A model generated the notes under the pieces. That model was not told the DNA's origin. It did no database searches and saw only the letters and a list, made by a program, of their open reading frames with translations. The position numbers and the translations under genes were made by a program. From Bacteroidetes bacterium UBA1312 (GTDB lineage Bacteria; Bacteroidota; Bacteroidia; Chitinophagales; Chitinophagaceae): 64,000 nucleotides of DNA. The stretch lies in the NCBI GenBank assembly GCA_002307135.1, contig DBTQ01000032.1, positions 11,217 through 75,216 of the forward strand, written 5' to 3'. Positions 9,620 through 18,785 of the stretch are shown one piece after another; the first letter of the stretch is position 1, and each line of letters begins with the position of its first letter.

Positions 9620-10312
9620 TCAGTTGTTCAAAAAATCGATTTGCGCTTGTGTGTAATCTTCTGGGATACCAATGTCAATAAAATAAGCATCAGATGCATA
9701 GCCAAAAAAGGATTGATTATTTACATAAGCCTCTAAATAATCTTTTTCGAAAGAAAACTTCCCCGGCATTTTCATTGCTTCGAAAGACGCCTTATTGATC
9801 ATATATGTGCCGCCATTTATCCACCCTTTAGCACAGTATTGTTTTTCTTCAAAAGAAGTAATTAATTGTGCTGCATTTGTTTTTACAATACCATACCGCT
9901 CGAACTCAAGCATTTCTTTCAGAGCCACGCTTGTTGCCGCATTTTTATTTGTATGGAATTGCATCATGTCATTTAAGTTTACACGGAACATTGTGTCACC
10001 ATTGATGACAATAATGTCTTTAGATTGTGTTGCTTTCATCGCTAAAGCAATGCCTCCTCCCGTACCTAATTGCTCTTGTTCCACCACGTAGCTTATTTCA
10101 AATGGCCAATGTGTTGAAACCAACCATTCGGTAACCGCTTCGTGACGAAATCCTAAAGATAATATTACACGACTGCATTTCTGTTCAGTTAAATAAGTGA
10201 ACAAATGAAACAAAAAAGGTTCCCCTGCAACAATGGCCATACATTTTGGTTGACTGCCTATTACACCTTGTAGTCGTGTACCTAATCCTCCTGCTAATAC
10301 GATAACTTCCAA
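9620..10312 (-). CDS. Nucleotidyltransferase, HddC-like (heptose-1-phosphate guanylyltransferase family)
   Basis: 230 residues. The start is the TTG at 10310-10312, since the protein from there reads EVIVLAGGLGTRL, the correct family N-terminus, and no ATG is in reach upstream. Motifs are the nucleotide-binding loop LAGGLGTRL with the downstream QPKCM lysine, and the metal-binding INGDTMF (about 100). This family activates sugar 1-phosphates. Pairing with a GHMP heptokinase-type gene 41 bases upstream suggests it makes GDP-D-glycero-D-manno-heptose, as HddC does, but mannose or other sugars cannot be excluded. The phosphatase (GmhB) and isomerase (GmhA) of that pathway are not in this window. 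Confidence 0.82.
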   Translation of the reverse strand: MEVIVLAGGLGTRLQGVIGSQPKCMAIVAGEPFLFHLFTYLTEQKCSRVILSLGFRHEAVTEWLVSTHWPFEISYVVEQEQLGTGGGIALAMKATQSKDIIVINGDTMFRVNLNDMMQFHTNKNAATSVALKEMLEFERYGIVKTNAAQLITSFEEKQYCAKGWINGGTYMINKASFEAMKMPGKFSFEKDYLEAYVNNQSFFGYASDAYFIDIGIPEDYTQAQIDFLNN

Positions 10313-10353
10313 ATGAATAAAAAATAAAAGTGAATGGATAAATTAGGTGACAA

Positions 10354-11376
10354 CTATATGGTCCAGGATGAAAGCCCACGCTCAGTAAACTGGTAGGATC
10401 GGAAATCTCCACCAAAATTTGCCAAAGCTTCTTTTACATTATAACGCAAATTGTTGGGGCAATAGAACATCATAAAGCCACCTCCACCTGCTCCGGAAAT
10501 TTTTCCGCCTGTTGCGCCTGCTTTCAAAGCCGTCTCATAAAGTTCATCCATTTTACTATTCGAGATGCCCTTAGCCATTTGTTTTTTGAATTTGAACCCA
10601 TAGTCGAGTATCGCACCGATTTCATGTACTTTGCCCTTAAGCAAAGCTTCTTTCATCATTCGTGCCTGCTCTTTTAAATGGTGCATGGCATCTATAGACT
10701 GCTGATTTTTGTCCACCACATTTTTACTTTGTGCTTCAATAATGTCGGAAGACAAGCGGCTTGTAGCAGTGAAATAAAGCAACAGGTTATTTTCTAACTC
10801 ATAAAGATATTGAGGTTTGATCCGCAATGGATTTACAATAACCGTATTCCCTTCATAGAACTCCATAAAATTAACACCACCAAAGGTTGCGGCGTATTGG
10901 TCTTGCTTACCGCCTGCCATTTTTAATTCTTCACGCTCTATTACATAAGCTGTGTGTGCTATATCATATTCTCCAAGAGGTAGTCTCAGCCACTCCACAA
11001 ATACACCTAATATGGCTACCATCAATGTTGAAGACGTTCCTAGGCCTGAACCTGCTGGTGCATCTACAAATGTGGTCAGTCGAAAACCTGAAGGAAGTGG
11101 TCCGTATTCACGAACAATGTGATTGTATATCCCTTTTGCAAGATCTAATTGTCCATCTATAGGTAAAGTATCTGTTAGGGGATGAGTGGTTTTTTCGTTT
11201 CTGTCAACAGCTTCAATGATGATAACAGGTTCTTTTAAAAGTTCAATAGTGGCATAAGCAAAAAGTGAAATAGTGGCGTTAAGAATTGCTCCGCCATATT
11301 GGTCGCAATAGGGACTCACATCTGTGCCTCCCCCAGCCAAACCTATTCTTAATGGTGCTTTGCTACGATATATCAT
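10354..11376 (-). CDS. GHMP kinase, HddA-like (D-glycero-D-manno-heptose 7-phosphate kinase family)
   Basis: About 340 residues from the ATG at 11376 (MIYRSKAPLRIGLAGGGTDV); the frame is open 13 codons further but without similarity. GHMP motifs: N-terminal PLRIGLAGGGTD, the phosphate loop PAGSGLGTSST (about 100-110), and the C-terminal glycine-rich ISGAGGGGFMM (about 305-315). The D-D-heptose kinase subgroup phosphorylates the anomeric carbon of heptose 7-phosphate. The related fucokinase-type GHMP enzymes are the main alternative. It lies 19 bases downstream of rfbG and 41 bases upstream of the nucleotidyltransferase, clearly co-transcribed. Confidence 0.85.
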   Translation of the reverse strand: MIYRSKAPLRIGLAGGGTDVSPYCDQYGGAILNATISLFAYATIELLKEPVIIIEAVDRNEKTTHPLTDTLPIDGQLDLAKGIYNHIVREYGPLPSGFRLTTFVDAPAGSGLGTSSTLMVAILGVFVEWLRLPLGEYDIAHTAYVIEREELKMAGGKQDQYAATFGGVNFMEFYEGNTVIVNPLRIKPQYLYELENNLLLYFTATSRLSSDIIEAQSKNVVDKNQQSIDAMHHLKEQARMMKEALLKGKVHEIGAILDYGFKFKKQMAKGISNSKMDELYETALKAGATGGKISGAGGGGFMMFYCPNNLRYNVKEALANFGGDFRSYQFTERGLSSWTI

Positions 11377-11395
11377 GAGATGATTGAAAATGGTT

Positions 11396-12469
11396 TTAAG
11401 AAAAATAATGCTCAATTTGTTTCATACACTTTTCGGCAGCTGATTGTTGCCTATTTGCATACCATTCTGCGGTCCAGCGTATTGCTGTTGCTGCATTTAG
11501 TTTGGGTTGCCAACCCAATATATTTTTCGCTTTACTGCTATCCAACATCAGTAAATTGGCCTCGTGTACGCCATTGTTTTTTGTTTGCGTTGTATAGGCT
11601 TCAGGCTTGTCGAACACAGATAAAAATATTTGTGTTAGCTCTTCTACCGTTTTTTCGTCAGATATTTCAGGCCCAAAGTTATATGCACTACTGTATTTCA
11701 ATGGGTCATCTTGCATTTTTGAGGCGAGTAGCAAATAGGCACCTAATGGTTCCAATACATGCTGCCATGGACGTACCGATTGAGGGTTGCGCAGGGTTAC
11801 TTTTTCGTCGAACTCCAAGGCTCTGACAATGTCTGGAACAATACGATCGGCAGAACGATCTCCGCCTCCAATCACATTCCCAGCACGTACAGATGCTATA
11901 GCCTTCTGATGTGAGGCATAGTCTTCAGGATTGAAGAATGATTTTATATAGGACGATATTACAATTTCGGCTGCTGCTTTACTTGCAGAATAAGGGTCGT
12001 GCCCGCCCAGCTTATCATCCTCTTTAAATGCCGTTCCTCGTTCCGGATTTTCATATACCTTATCTGTAGTTATCATCAATGCAACGCATGGTGATTTCAA
12101 AGACCGAACAGCTTCTAAAACATGTGCTGTTCCTAATGTATTGATCGAAAAAGTATCAACCGGATATTCGTAGCTAGGGCGTACCAAAGCTTGCGCTGCC
12201 AAATGAAAAACAAAATGTGGCTCGAAACGAACCAGTTCTCCTTGTAGCGTATGAAGATCCCGTATGTCTGCAATTACAGAAGAGTAACATAATTTATCTC
12301 CATCTATTTCATTGTAGAGATCAATTGTCTGCTCTGGGGCTAGAGCATATCCTTTTACATCCGCTCCAAGCCAATTTAATATTTGCAATAGCCAAGCACC
12401 TTTAAAGCCTGTATGGCCTGTAAGAAAGACTCTTTTTCCTTTAAATGTATTTCTAAGCTGCTCTATCAT
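11396..12469 (-). CDS. rfbG: CDP-glucose 4,6-dehydratase
   Basis: 357 residues, an extended SDR enzyme that turns CDP-D-glucose into CDP-4-keto-6-deoxyglucose with bound NAD. Motifs: the characteristic TGHTGFKGAWL nucleotide-binding loop (about 17-27), the TTDKVYEN segment that carries the catalytic Thr/Asp pair (about 130), and the catalytic YSASK (about 156-160). It is adjacent to the glucose-1-phosphate cytidylyltransferase gene (53 bases), as in most O-antigen clusters. The next enzyme of the dideoxysugar route (RfbH dehydrase) is not here, so the product may feed a 6-deoxy or branched sugar, or RfbH may be elsewhere. Confidence 0.95.
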   Translation of the reverse strand: MIEQLRNTFKGKRVFLTGHTGFKGAWLLQILNWLGADVKGYALAPEQTIDLYNEIDGDKLCYSSVIADIRDLHTLQGELVRFEPHFVFHLAAQALVRPSYEYPVDTFSINTLGTAHVLEAVRSLKSPCVALMITTDKVYENPERGTAFKEDDKLGGHDPYSASKAAAEIVISSYIKSFFNPEDYASHQKAIASVRAGNVIGGGDRSADRIVPDIVRALEFDEKVTLRNPQSVRPWQHVLEPLGAYLLLASKMQDDPLKYSSAYNFGPEISDEKTVEELTQIFLSVFDKPEAYTTQTKNNGVHEANLLMLDSSKAKNILGWQPKLNAATAIRWTAEWYANRQQSAAEKCMKQIEHYFS

Positions 12470-12522
12470 TTAAATTTCAATTTCTTTTCCCGAAATTAAT
12501 TGCTTTAGTAAACATACCCATA

Positions 12523-13296
12523 TTACCAATTTTTCCAAGCAGGAGTGTTTTCCCACATCTGCTCCAATTCTTCTTTGTCTCGGAGTGTATCCATACACTT
12601 CCAAAAATCATGATGGCGGTATGCTGCAATCTGTCCATCACGTGCTAAGTCATTCATGGGTTGGCGTTCCCACATCATATCATCAGCATCATTATGTAGG
12701 TATTGCGCGATAGACGGTTCTATCACAAAAAAACCGCCATTAATCCAGGTGCCGCTATCAGCAGGTTTTTCTTCAAAGCTTTTAATATTGCCACTCTCTT
12801 CCATGTCTATTACACCAAAGCGACTAGTGGCTTGTATGGCAGTCATAGTACATGTCTTGCCTGTTTTTTTGTGAAACGCCAGTAGTTGATTGATGTCCAC
12901 ATTACTGACCCCATCTCCATAGGTAAGCATAAATGTTTCGTTGCCTACATAAGGCAATACACGTTTCAATCTTCCTGCAGTCATGGTGTCTAGCCCAGTG
13001 TCTATCAATGATATTTTGAAAGGTTCTGCGAAATTGTTGTGTACCTCTAATGAATTGTTGGATAAATCAACAGTTACATCAGCATTATGCATAAAATAAT
13101 TGACGAAATATTCCTTAATCATCCAGCCCTTATAACCTAGACAAATAACAAATTCGTTGTGCCCAAAAGCAGCGTAGGTTTTCATGATATGCCATAATAT
13201 TGGTTTTCCACCTATTTCTATCATAGGCTTTGGGCGCAAGGAAGATTCTTCCGATATACGCGTACCACGCCCGCCAGCAAAAAGAACAACTTTCAT
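12523..13296 (-). CDS. rfbF: Glucose-1-phosphate cytidylyltransferase
   Basis: 257 residues, the family length. It makes CDP-glucose from CTP and glucose 1-phosphate. Motifs: FAGGRGTRISEE with downstream RPKPMIEIGGKPILWHIM (the Lys that contacts the sugar phosphate), and the metal-binding TYGDGVSNVD (about 125-133). WINGGFFV and the ending that includes WKCMDTLRD are typical of RfbF. It is the first gene of the sugar-nucleotide run. The 49-base gap to kynA leaves open either read-through or a promoter of its own; I see no TAnnTTTG box in the gap. Confidence 0.96.
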   Translation of the reverse strand: MKVVLFAGGRGTRISEESSLRPKPMIEIGGKPILWHIMKTYAAFGHNEFVICLGYKGWMIKEYFVNYFMHNADVTVDLSNNSLEVHNNFAEPFKISLIDTGLDTMTAGRLKRVLPYVGNETFMLTYGDGVSNVDINQLLAFHKKTGKTCTMTAIQATSRFGVIDMEESGNIKSFEEKPADSGTWINGGFFVIEPSIAQYLHNDADDMMWERQPMNDLARDGQIAAYRHHDFWKCMDTLRDKEELEQMWENTPAWKNW

Positions 13297-13345
13297 GTTT
13301 ATATTTTTCTATGATTTATTGTTGAGGGAAGGATGCTTTTACTGA

Positions 13346-14377
13346 TTAATTAAAGCCTAAGTCGTATTCGAGAGATTTGGGTAACGAGGGGAGACTGTGT
13401 TTGGGCAATAGAAAAGAGGTCAACTCAGCAACTTCTTTAAATACATAATGGCTATCGGCTGCTGCTTTCAAATATTCAACGCCACTACTACCACCTGTTC
13501 CTACGCGCTTACCTATAGTACGTTGTACCATGTGTATATGTCGATGGCGCCACATACTCATCAGCTCATCAATTTCCAGTAAACTGCTTATTAGCATATA
13601 CGGTAAGTGGAGCATCGGATGATCGCGGTAAAGCATAATAAACAATGCGCTTCTATTTGCTTCGCGGCTAAAGCTTCTGTCAGTCGGATATTCACCTTTA
13701 TTGGTAAATAACTTTTCGAATGTTACTAAGTTGCTCATTTCCGGTTCTGAAAGACTATTCTTGTAGGCATCCATGTAAATGTCCCAAAATGATTCGATGC
13801 CCGATTCTTGCCAATATTTTTTATTTTGCGTAAAGGGCATGCGCTCCAGCCATCTGTTGATTAATACTAAAAGAGACTCTTCTGATTCTGATTTTTTTAC
13901 CCGATCAATATCTGAAGGATTGAGTTGCGATAAGTAATAACTTTTACCGTGCCTGCTTTCATAAGCTAAACCTAATGTAGCTTCAATTATTTTGAATTGA
14001 ATACTTTGAAAGCCTGATGCAGGACGCAATAAATCTCTAAAATCAAGGAAATCAAGCGGTGTCATTGTTTCAATAACACTCATTTGGTTGACGCAAACTT
14101 CTAATATTTCGCATACTCGTTTTATTCGGTGTACGCTATTATATATGTCGGGCGAATTGTTGGGGATACTATCTTGTTTGAATATGGAACGCACTATGTC
14201 CAATTCATGCAATATTAACTTAAACCAAAGTTCGTAGCTCTGATGAATAATAATAAACAGCATTTCGTCATCTGCACGAATACCTTCCTTGCTACTTTCG
14301 GGTAGCTGGGCATTGAGTATTTTGTCCAATTGCAAATATTCGCTGTAATAAACGGGTTGGCGTTGTTTAAAATCCAT
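13346..14377 (-). CDS. kynA: Tryptophan 2,3-dioxygenase
   Basis: 343 residues, somewhat longer than the common proteobacterial enzyme. This heme enzyme opens the indole ring of L-tryptophan to N-formylkynurenine. Motifs are HQSYELWFKLILHELD (about 49-64, substrate-pocket His), RPASGFQSIQF, the heme-ligand region RHRHIHMVQRTIGKR, and the GTGGSSG loop (about 297-303). It has its own promoter box at 14416-14423. Another kynurenine-pathway-type enzyme (ACMSD family) lies at 55322-56320, suggesting the organism degrades tryptophan beyond 3-hydroxyanthranilate. Other pathway genes are not in view. The polysaccharide genes immediately downstream are functionally unrelated. Confidence 0.96.
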   Translation of the reverse strand: MDFKQRQPVYYSEYLQLDKILNAQLPESSKEGIRADDEMLFIIIHQSYELWFKLILHELDIVRSIFKQDSIPNNSPDIYNSVHRIKRVCEILEVCVNQMSVIETMTPLDFLDFRDLLRPASGFQSIQFKIIEATLGLAYESRHGKSYYLSQLNPSDIDRVKKSESEESLLVLINRWLERMPFTQNKKYWQESGIESFWDIYMDAYKNSLSEPEMSNLVTFEKLFTNKGEYPTDRSFSREANRSALFIMLYRDHPMLHLPYMLISSLLEIDELMSMWRHRHIHMVQRTIGKRVGTGGSSGVEYLKAAADSHYVFKEVAELTSFLLPKHSLPSLPKSLEYDLGFN

Positions 14378-14415
14378 AATCTGAAAACTATTTTCTTTGA
14401 AACTTTAGTTATTGG

Positions 14416-14423
14416 CAAATGTA
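14416..14423 (-). promoter_or_regulatory. -7 promoter box TACATTTG for kynA
   Basis: This is an exact TAnnTTTG match on the minus strand, 38 bases before the kynA ATG. The gap to folP upstream is 80 bases, so kynA likely has a promoter of its own. Confidence 0.5.
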
Positions 14424-14457
14424 TGCCTACTAAACCAAATTTTAAAATGCTACGTAC

Positions 14458-15309
14458 TTATAACATTTCAAACAATTTGATCGCTTCCATTGCCTCTTTT
14501 ACATCATGTACTCTTAATATTGATGCGCCTTGCTGTAAGCACACCATGTGTAATGCAGTTGTTCCGTTTAGAGCAGCATCTGCATCAGTTTCTATTGCTT
14601 TATAAATCATTGATTTTCTTGAAATGCCTGCCAATATTGGTTTTTCGAGTGTACGCAGCACGCTCATGTTATTGAGCAGTTCATAATTTTGTTTAATTGT
14701 TTTACCAAAGCCGAAACCGGGATCAATAAGTAGGTCAGTGATGCCTGCATTTTGACACTCAGAGCTCACTTTTTGTAAGTAGTCCAGAATATTTAAGCTG
14801 ATATTATCATATAACGGATTTTGTTGCATGTTGTCGGGTGTTCCCTGCATGTGCATCGCTATATATGGCACGCCAAGCCCGGCAACAGTTTTTAGCATAT
14901 TAGCGTCTAACGAACCGGCACTAATATCGTTCACGATCTTTGCTCCTGCATTAATAGCAGCAGCTGCTACTACAGCGTGATAGGTATCTATTGATAGCCA
15001 GCAATCAGGAAATTGCCGGTGGATAGATGCTATAACGGGTATTACTCTGTCTAATTCTTCGTGTACAGATACTATTGCCGCGCCGGGTCTGCTGGAGGCA
15101 CCACCAATATCTAAAATGCGGGCACCCGATGCAATCATTTCTGTAGCCTGTGTCAACATGCCATCTACAGAATTATATCTTCCTTGTGTATAAAAGCTGT
15201 CTGGTGTCACATTGAGTATGCCCATTACCACAGGTTTGCTTAGGTCTAATAACTTTCCTTTACTCTGGATATGACATTGAACTGGTAAAAGTGTATTTTT
15301 GAAGCTCAT
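14458..15309 (-). CDS. folP: Dihydropteroate synthase
   Basis: About 283 residues from the ATG at 15309 (MSFKNTLLPV); an ATG 12 codons upstream is less likely, as it would leave only 14 bases to the divergent gene. It joins p-aminobenzoate to 6-hydroxymethyl-dihydropterin pyrophosphate in folate synthesis. TIM-barrel motifs: MGILNVTPDSF, DIGGASSRPGA, SIDTYH, NDISAG, DPGFGFGKT, ISRKSM and the C-terminal RVHDVKEA. All key pterin and sulfonamide-loop residues appear intact. It is divergent from a DUF1599 gene. Confidence 0.97.
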   Translation of the reverse strand: MSFKNTLLPVQCHIQSKGKLLDLSKPVVMGILNVTPDSFYTQGRYNSVDGMLTQATEMIASGARILDIGGASSRPGAAIVSVHEELDRVIPVIASIHRQFPDCWLSIDTYHAVVAAAAINAGAKIVNDISAGSLDANMLKTVAGLGVPYIAMHMQGTPDNMQQNPLYDNISLNILDYLQKVSSECQNAGITDLLIDPGFGFGKTIKQNYELLNNMSVLRTLEKPILAGISRKSMIYKAIETDADAALNGTTALHMVCLQQGASILRVHDVKEAMEAIKLFEML

Positions 15310-15359
15310 AATGAAAGGTAAATGGCTGAAATGCAAATTAGCCACAAATAGAACTAAAA

Positions 15360-15917
15360 ATGGGGAATCCTACAACAATACAACAATATAAAAATGTTGT
15401 CACTCGCTGCAAAGATCTTTATATAAAAAAAGTAGCTGATTATGGCACATCCTGGCGTGTACTCCGCCCCATCTCCATTGTGGATCAAATATATATTAAA
15501 GCATGGCGTATTCGGCAAATACAGGAAAATAAAACACAACTGATTGACGATTCGATAGAAAGTGAATTTATAGGTATCGTTAATTATGCCATTATTGCAC
15601 TCATACAACAATCATTGCCCGCCAATACACCTATCGAATTGGATGTGGCATTAGCAGAACAATCTTATACTCAAAATGCAGCTGAGGTAGAAGCATTGAT
15701 GTTGAAAAAAAATCATGATTACGGAGAAGCTTGGCGCAATCTATCCCAAGCGTCTTTTGTAGATTTGATATTGGTAAAACTATTGCGTATCCGGCAGATT
15801 ATAGCCAACGATGGTGCAACACAAGTGTCTGAAGGAGCCGATGCCAATTTTGCCGATATTATCAATTATGGCATTTTTGCATTGATCATGATGGAAGAAG
15901 CGTCAGAAGGAAAATAA
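15360..15917 (+). CDS. DUF1599 protein (tandem nucleotide-modification-associated domain)
   Basis: 185 residues made of two copies of the same domain. Copy 1 has YGTSWRVLRPISIVDQIYIKAWRIRQIQ (about 23-50) and FIGIVNYAIIAL. Copy 2 has YGEAWRNLSQASFVDLILVKLLRIRQII (about 119-146) and FADIINYGIFAL. DUF1599 is a conserved Bacteroidota family related to nucleotide-modification-associated domain 1, of unproven activity. The conserved Tyr-Gly, Trp-Arg and Asn-Tyr pairs suggest a nucleotide-like ligand site in each copy (inference). It is divergent from folP, and 14 bases before a DinB gene with which it is likely co-transcribed. Confidence 0.9.
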   Translation: MGNPTTIQQYKNVVTRCKDLYIKKVADYGTSWRVLRPISIVDQIYIKAWRIRQIQENKTQLIDDSIESEFIGIVNYAIIALIQQSLPANTPIELDVALAEQSYTQNAAEVEALMLKKNHDYGEAWRNLSQASFVDLILVKLLRIRQIIANDGATQVSEGADANFADIINYGIFALIMMEEASEGK

Positions 15918-15931
15918 ATGTACTGTTTGTT

Positions 15932-16375
15932 ATGAAAGATTTTTTCAAAGAACTGTTTGAATACAGTCATCATTTTAATCAGATGATACTGCAATCTTTT
16001 GCGGAGCAGCCGGAAAAAATACCGGAACGACCTTTTAAGTTGATCAGTCATATCATTAACGCGCAGCATGTCTGGAATTGCAGGATATTACGAAATCAGC
16101 AACAATTGGGCATTTGGGATGTTCATTCTTTGGATGCATTAAAAGTGGTGGATATAGCAAACCATGCTGCATCTAATCATATCGTTGATCAATATGAGCT
16201 GAACGACTTGTTGCATTACACCAACTCTAAAGGAGAACCTTTTAGTAATTCGATCAGAGATATTTTGTTTCATGTCGTTAACCATTCTACTTACCACCGG
16301 GCACAAATAGCCTCAGATATGAAACAAGCCGGTATGGAGTCATTAATTACGGATTATATCTTCTATAAGAGATAA
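15932..16375 (+). CDS. DinB-family protein
   Basis: 147 residues, a four-helix bundle of the DinB/YfiT superfamily. The usual three metal-binding histidines are visible: one in HIINAQHVW (about 43-50) and two in NHSTYHRAQ (about 113-120). Members include metal-dependent thiol S-transferases that use bacillithiol or mycothiol, and many uncharacterised proteins. Which group this belongs to cannot be settled by eye. It is 14 bases after the DUF1599 gene and followed by a strong terminator. A second DinB-like protein (35288) and a bacilliredoxin-like YtxJ (60846) are in the same window. Confidence 0.9.
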   Translation: MKDFFKELFEYSHHFNQMILQSFAEQPEKIPERPFKLISHIINAQHVWNCRILRNQQQLGIWDVHSLDALKVVDIANHAASNHIVDQYELNDLLHYTNSKGEPFSNSIRDILFHVVNHSTYHRAQIASDMKQAGMESLITDYIFYKR

Positions 16376-16428
16376 CTCCAGTTTTAAAAACAATATCAGT
16401 TCTTACAATAAGCGATAATATTCGTGTA

Positions 16429-16468
16429 TTTAAAAGCCTCCGATCAATATTGATCGGAGGCTTTTAAA
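16429..16468. terminator. Bidirectional terminator, 20-bp perfect palindrome
   Basis: Arms 16429-16448 and 16449-16468 are perfect reverse complements with a GC-rich core (GCCTCCGATC) and flanking A and T runs. It lies between convergent genes and can terminate both. Confidence 0.88.
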
Positions 16469-16487
16469 TTTGGTATGTTTAGTGAAT

Positions 16488-18659
16488 TTATTGTACGATT
16501 AATTTTTGAGTAACTGTTTGTTGGCTCAAAGTAAGTGTAACAATGTACATGCCTGCATTGGCAAATGTGCTGCGGGCAATATTCTCTTGTATAAAGGTAT
16601 TAGTGGGGTATTGTGCATTATGCTCAAATACTACTTTCCCTGTAATGTCTCTGATTGTATAAGATACATTAGCATCCGTACCTGTAGTGAAGCAAAGTTG
16701 TGTGCCACCGGTTGTTGGGTTTGGTGACAATTTTACAAGATTGGGATTGTCTTTCAACTCTGCAATTTCAGTAGTCCATGGCGATACTGCAAATTTGTCG
16801 AAAAAGAAATCATTGCTTTTGTCCGTAGGCCAGTAACGGAAACGGAAAAAAGATTTGTCTGTTCTGTATGTTGCTGGAATGCTGATTGTTTGACCAAGCC
16901 ATTCTGAAGTTGAAGTCGGTGTGTACTCCGCAGACCTTGATCCATTATTGATCAGCTGCGTACCGCTCAACGTAGCTATTCTTACCCAAGTATTGCCACA
17001 GTCGATGCTGGTGAATATTTGCATAGAATCGCCAGGGGTAGATGTGCTTCTTGTACTTCCGGAAGTGTAGAAGCCTAGATTAAGTGTAGAACTTGTGTAG
17101 CTCGATAAATCCAGCGCAGGAGTATAAATGTCGTCATAGTCACCAATAGGAGTTCCCGATTTGGCATCGTTGCCGGTTCTGTAGTCATATCCTCTGTAAC
17201 GAACACATCCGTCATTATTAGGATATCCGGCGGTGCCGAAGTATTCCCATTTAAAATTGTTATTGTAATAATTGAACATAGGCCATTTAGCAAAATCTGC
17301 TGTAGATGAGAAATATTGCGCATAGCCTGCTGCTTCAGGAGTTGTAGATGCTACATATATTGGTTGTCTGGATATCGTAGTACTTCCTGAATTGTTTCCA
17401 GTTGCTTGTAATGTTACTGTTACCCATCCCGGAGTAGTGAATGAGTTGGTAACATTACCACCTATATCGGTCGATGTTGGGTTAGTTGCACCATTGGAGA
17501 AAGTCCAAGCTACATCAGTAATAGTGTCGTTCCAGCTACGGTTTCTGAAAACAAAATTTGTTGTGCTGTTTTGGCAAATGAAAAAAGATCTTTCAGCTAA
17601 TCTTCCACCCCAGCTATACATACCTTTTTCTACAGAAAAATCGGGTATTGGAGCCAAGTCGGGTCTTGCTTGAAGCGCACCGGTAGCTACAAGGTTGCTG
17701 GTAGAATAAAGATTATTTCTTGAAGCTACAGTTGCAATCAATGCGGCGCGCATTCTGTCTGCTTGCCCGATCGTGAACATTTTTGAACAATAAGAGTAGT
17801 CCATAATGTTTTGAGTATTGGCAGTGTCGGGGCAAATTGCAGGTGTATGTGGTGCACATCTTGTATCATACAGATCTGCTACCAAACAAGAAGTATGCCC
17901 ATAAGTAGGAGGAGTGTCTGATACTAAGTCATCACCACATACAACCCCTGGGTTGTTGTTGTCGCCCCAAGTATGCTGTAGGTTCAGAACGTGGCCAATT
18001 TCATGTGGTATAGCCTTGTCAGTACTCATATAGCTGTATATACCAATTACACCATCGTAGTATGGCATGGTCGCTCCGCTGGATGGATAATAGGCATAAG
18101 CAGCAGCACCAGTATGTGCAGCGCTAAATTTATTGATGAACCAAATGTTGATATATTTAGTATTGTCCCAGTCATCCATTTTGGCTTGATCGCCACCATT
18201 AACGGTAAGATAGGATTGGCGGTGGGTAATTCCTTTGGTAGGATTGCCACTTGGGTCAATAGTAGCTAAGTGCAAGTGGATTTGAGGGTTGCCTATATAT
18301 TTTTTGAACGGCGTGATGACATCAGCAGTGTCTGCATTCTGTTTGTTGTAAACAGTGTCCCAGTATTTTGCTGCTTGAAAAATGTCATTATCCAATAAGT
18401 ATTCATTGCCATAATCGTGCACTACATGCACCACAATAGGCACATCGTAAGTGGTAGCAGTAGTTTTGGCAAATTTTGAAATGTCTGTTTTGCTGAGTGC
18501 ATCTTTAATAGCTGCATTCAGTTCAGCCTCATATATACCTATTTGAGGGTTATCCTTTTTTTGTTGTTGATAAACTTGGTCTGTACCACACTGTAGTTGC
18601 GCTTTCACTTGCCCAGAAGTAAGTGCTGCTGCGGCAAGAAGGCAAAATACTTTTTTCAT
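16488..18659 (-). CDS. Secreted M43-type zinc metalloprotease with T9SS sorting domain
   Basis: 723 residues. Signal peptide (MKKVFCLLAAAALTSG), then a pro-region and a cytophagalysin/pappalysin-type metzincin catalytic domain. The zinc site is HEIGHVLNLQH (His 219, Glu 220, His 223, His 229), and the Met-turn lies in NIMDYSYC (about 293). A PKD-like domain follows (about 355-435, with DVAWTFSNG and TPGWVTVTLQATG), then a jelly-roll-like domain (about 450-640). The end is a type A T9SS sorting domain (LSPNPTTGGTQLCF onward). It would be secreted through the outer membrane and cleave extracellular protein; its substrate is unknown. All catalytic residues are present. It ends at a strong terminator. 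Confidence 0.93.
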   Translation of the reverse strand: MKKVFCLLAAAALTSGQVKAQLQCGTDQVYQQQKKDNPQIGIYEAELNAAIKDALSKTDISKFAKTTATTYDVPIVVHVVHDYGNEYLLDNDIFQAAKYWDTVYNKQNADTADVITPFKKYIGNPQIHLHLATIDPSGNPTKGITHRQSYLTVNGGDQAKMDDWDNTKYINIWFINKFSAAHTGAAAYAYYPSSGATMPYYDGVIGIYSYMSTDKAIPHEIGHVLNLQHTWGDNNNPGVVCGDDLVSDTPPTYGHTSCLVADLYDTRCAPHTPAICPDTANTQNIMDYSYCSKMFTIGQADRMRAALIATVASRNNLYSTSNLVATGALQARPDLAPIPDFSVEKGMYSWGGRLAERSFFICQNSTTNFVFRNRSWNDTITDVAWTFSNGATNPTSTDIGGNVTNSFTTPGWVTVTLQATGNNSGSTTISRQPIYVASTTPEAAGYAQYFSSTADFAKWPMFNYYNNNFKWEYFGTAGYPNNDGCVRYRGYDYRTGNDAKSGTPIGDYDDIYTPALDLSSYTSSTLNLGFYTSGSTRSTSTPGDSMQIFTSIDCGNTWVRIATLSGTQLINNGSRSAEYTPTSTSEWLGQTISIPATYRTDKSFFRFRYWPTDKSNDFFFDKFAVSPWTTEIAELKDNPNLVKLSPNPTTGGTQLCFTTGTDANVSYTIRDITGKVVFEHNAQYPTNTFIQENIARSTFANAGMYIVTLTLSQQTVTQKLIVQ

Positions 18660-18785
18660 ATAAAAAAATTATAAAATTGAGCTCCGAAGTTAAGGAATAA
18701 ATGCTAGAAAGAGTGCTTGCCAGTACCCAATCATATACTTACGTAAAATCACATGGCAGAGATTGCTAAAATAAAAAGGATTGTT

